5,499 bases of DNA from JACCXJ01 sp052387115 (GTDB lineage Bacteria > Pseudomonadota > Gammaproteobacteria > JACCXJ01), in the NCBI GenBank assembly GCA_052387115.1, contig JBQTJM010000178.1:1-5499 (forward strand), in the 5' to 3' direction. A program made the translations under genes and the position numbers. Positions 4,905-5,499 of this stretch are shown one piece after another; position 1 is the stretch's first letter, and each line of letters starts with the position of its first letter. The notes under the pieces were generated by a model. It was not told the DNA's origin, searched no databases, and saw only the letters and a program-made list of their open reading frames with translations.

Positions 4905-5499
4905 ACCCCCACCCTCGCCCGGCCCTCGCCGCGCGGATCGGCCGCCGCCCGCACCACGCCGAGGCGCCGGTCCCACAGGACCGCCTGCATATTGCCGTAG
5001 GGCCCGCCGAGCTCTACGAGCGTATGCCCGCGGCTCCGCAAGCCGTCGCGCTCCCGTTCGTCCAGGGCCCCCGGTTCGTATTCCACCCGATCCGGGAGGT
5101 ACTGGTGGTGGAAGCGCGGGCGCGATACCCAGTTATAGGGCCCGTTGCCCCGGGCGAATTCGAGCACGCCGAGCAGCACCATGCTGATGATCCGGCTGCC
5201 GCCCGGGGTACCGAGGATCGCCACGCGCTCCCGGGTCTCGATGAAGGTCGGCGTCATGCTGGAGAGCGGGCGCTTGCCGGGGGCGATGGCGTTGGCGCGA
5301 CCGCCCACCAAACCATAGACATTGGGGACGTCCGGGCTCATGCTGAAGTCGTCCATCTCGTCGTTCAGCAAGACGCCGGTGCCGGGCACCATGAATCCCG
5401 AGCCGAAGGAATAATTGATGCTGAGCGTCGCCGCCACGCGGTTGCCGTCGACGTCGAGCACGGAGAAATGCGAGGTGTCGACCGCCTCGCGGCGCGGGG
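4823..5499 (-). CDS. ggt: Gamma-glutamyltransferase (GGT), catalytic C-terminal part; 5' end beyond the window
   Basis: This Ntn-hydrolase cleaves the gamma-glutamyl bond of glutathione and related peptides, normally in the periplasm, after self-cleavage into two subunits. The frame is open to the right edge. It reads EAVDTSHFSV: the threonine at 5474-5476 aligns with the nucleophile T391 of E. coli GGT (TTHYSV there), so the whole small subunit is visible. Next come NYSFGSG, PGTGVLLNDEMDDFS, NVYGLVGG, the oxyanion motif KRPLSSMTPT, GTPGGSRII and PRFHHQYLPD. The family end is AAADPRGEG; from there the frame continues through GRARVGV and 26 residues encoded by the inverted-repeat element (rich in S, P, R, with CC). 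The small subunit thus has about 217 residues against 190 in E. coli. The large subunit and signal peptide are off-window. The gene faces cysG, leaving 10 bases between the stops. Confidence 0.93.
   Translation of the reverse strand, partial: PRREAVDTSHFSVLDVDGNRVAATLSINYSFGSGFMVPGTGVLLNDEMDDFSMSPDVPNVYGLVGGRANAIAPGKRPLSSMTPTFIETRERVAILGTPGGSRIISMVLLGVLEFARGNGPYNWVSRPRFHHQYLPDRVEYEPGALDERERDGLRSRGHTLVELGGPYGNMQAVLWDRRLGVVRAAADPRGEGRARVGVSPHSSPPPCCGRRSARSGGPSRDGQR
4905..4920 (-). repeat. Inverted copy of the REP-like 16-mer
   Basis: ACCCCCACCCTCGCCC is the exact reverse complement of 3251-3266. It touches the right end of the 95-bp inverted-repeat element and is translated as part of the GGT tail (RARVG). 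With its partner it brackets cysG in opposite orientations. Confidence 0.7.

Noticed and set aside
3251..4920. cysG as cargo of a composite transposon between the inverted 16-mers
   Set aside because: There is no transposase, no target duplication, and the 16-mer belongs to a REP-like repeat rather than insertion-sequence ends.

Overview
The window is GC-rich, bacterial and most likely gammaproteobacterial. The main support is a fused CysG-type siroheme synthase that aligns almost without gaps to the enterobacterial enzyme, together with REP-like GC-rich hairpins, an HME-RND efflux remnant and a periplasmic-type gamma-glutamyltransferase. I cannot name the genus. A purple or colourless sulfur-oxidising gammaproteobacterium would fit, but that is a guess.

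Bases 1-1554 look like a graveyard of gene ends around one intact small gene. The window opens with the last 37 codons of a LuxR-type regulator (+). It is followed on the opposite strand by a decayed, frameshifted C-terminus of a CzcA/CusA-like heavy-metal efflux pump. An intact, less GC-rich gene for a four-helix DUF2127-type membrane protein (+) comes next. Then comes the 3' half of a DUF1003 gene (-), abutting the 3' end of an unrecognised gene (+). Those last two lost their 5' ends at the same point (about 1325-1345), which marks a rearrangement junction.

Bases 1636-3169 look like one transcription unit (+). It holds a possible 50-residue ORF with a hairpin over its ribosome-binding site, a 206-residue exported protein with six regularly spaced cysteines, and a 250-residue exported protein with a DxDGD loop and a beta-rich C-terminal half. 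The genes are joined by a 1-nt stop/start overlap and a 5-nt gap. The two exported proteins have no function I can name and are the least described part of the window. The first seems shorter at its C-terminus than relatives I remember.

Bases 3170-3414 are intergenic, with two or three REP-like hairpins. cysG (3415-4812, +) encodes the enzyme that turns uroporphyrinogen III into siroheme for sulfite and nitrite reductases. It converges on ggt (-), which runs off the right edge; only its catalytic C-terminal part is visible. Between them lies a 95-bp inverted-repeat element (4810-4904) that supplies both stop codons and the last 26 residues of the GGT protein. A 16-base motif of the REP-like repeat occurs in inverted orientation on both sides of cysG.

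There is no tRNA, rRNA, CRISPR array or complete transposase. The strongest findings are the repeat-derived GGT tail, the pseudogene cluster and its junction, and the unknown exported pair.
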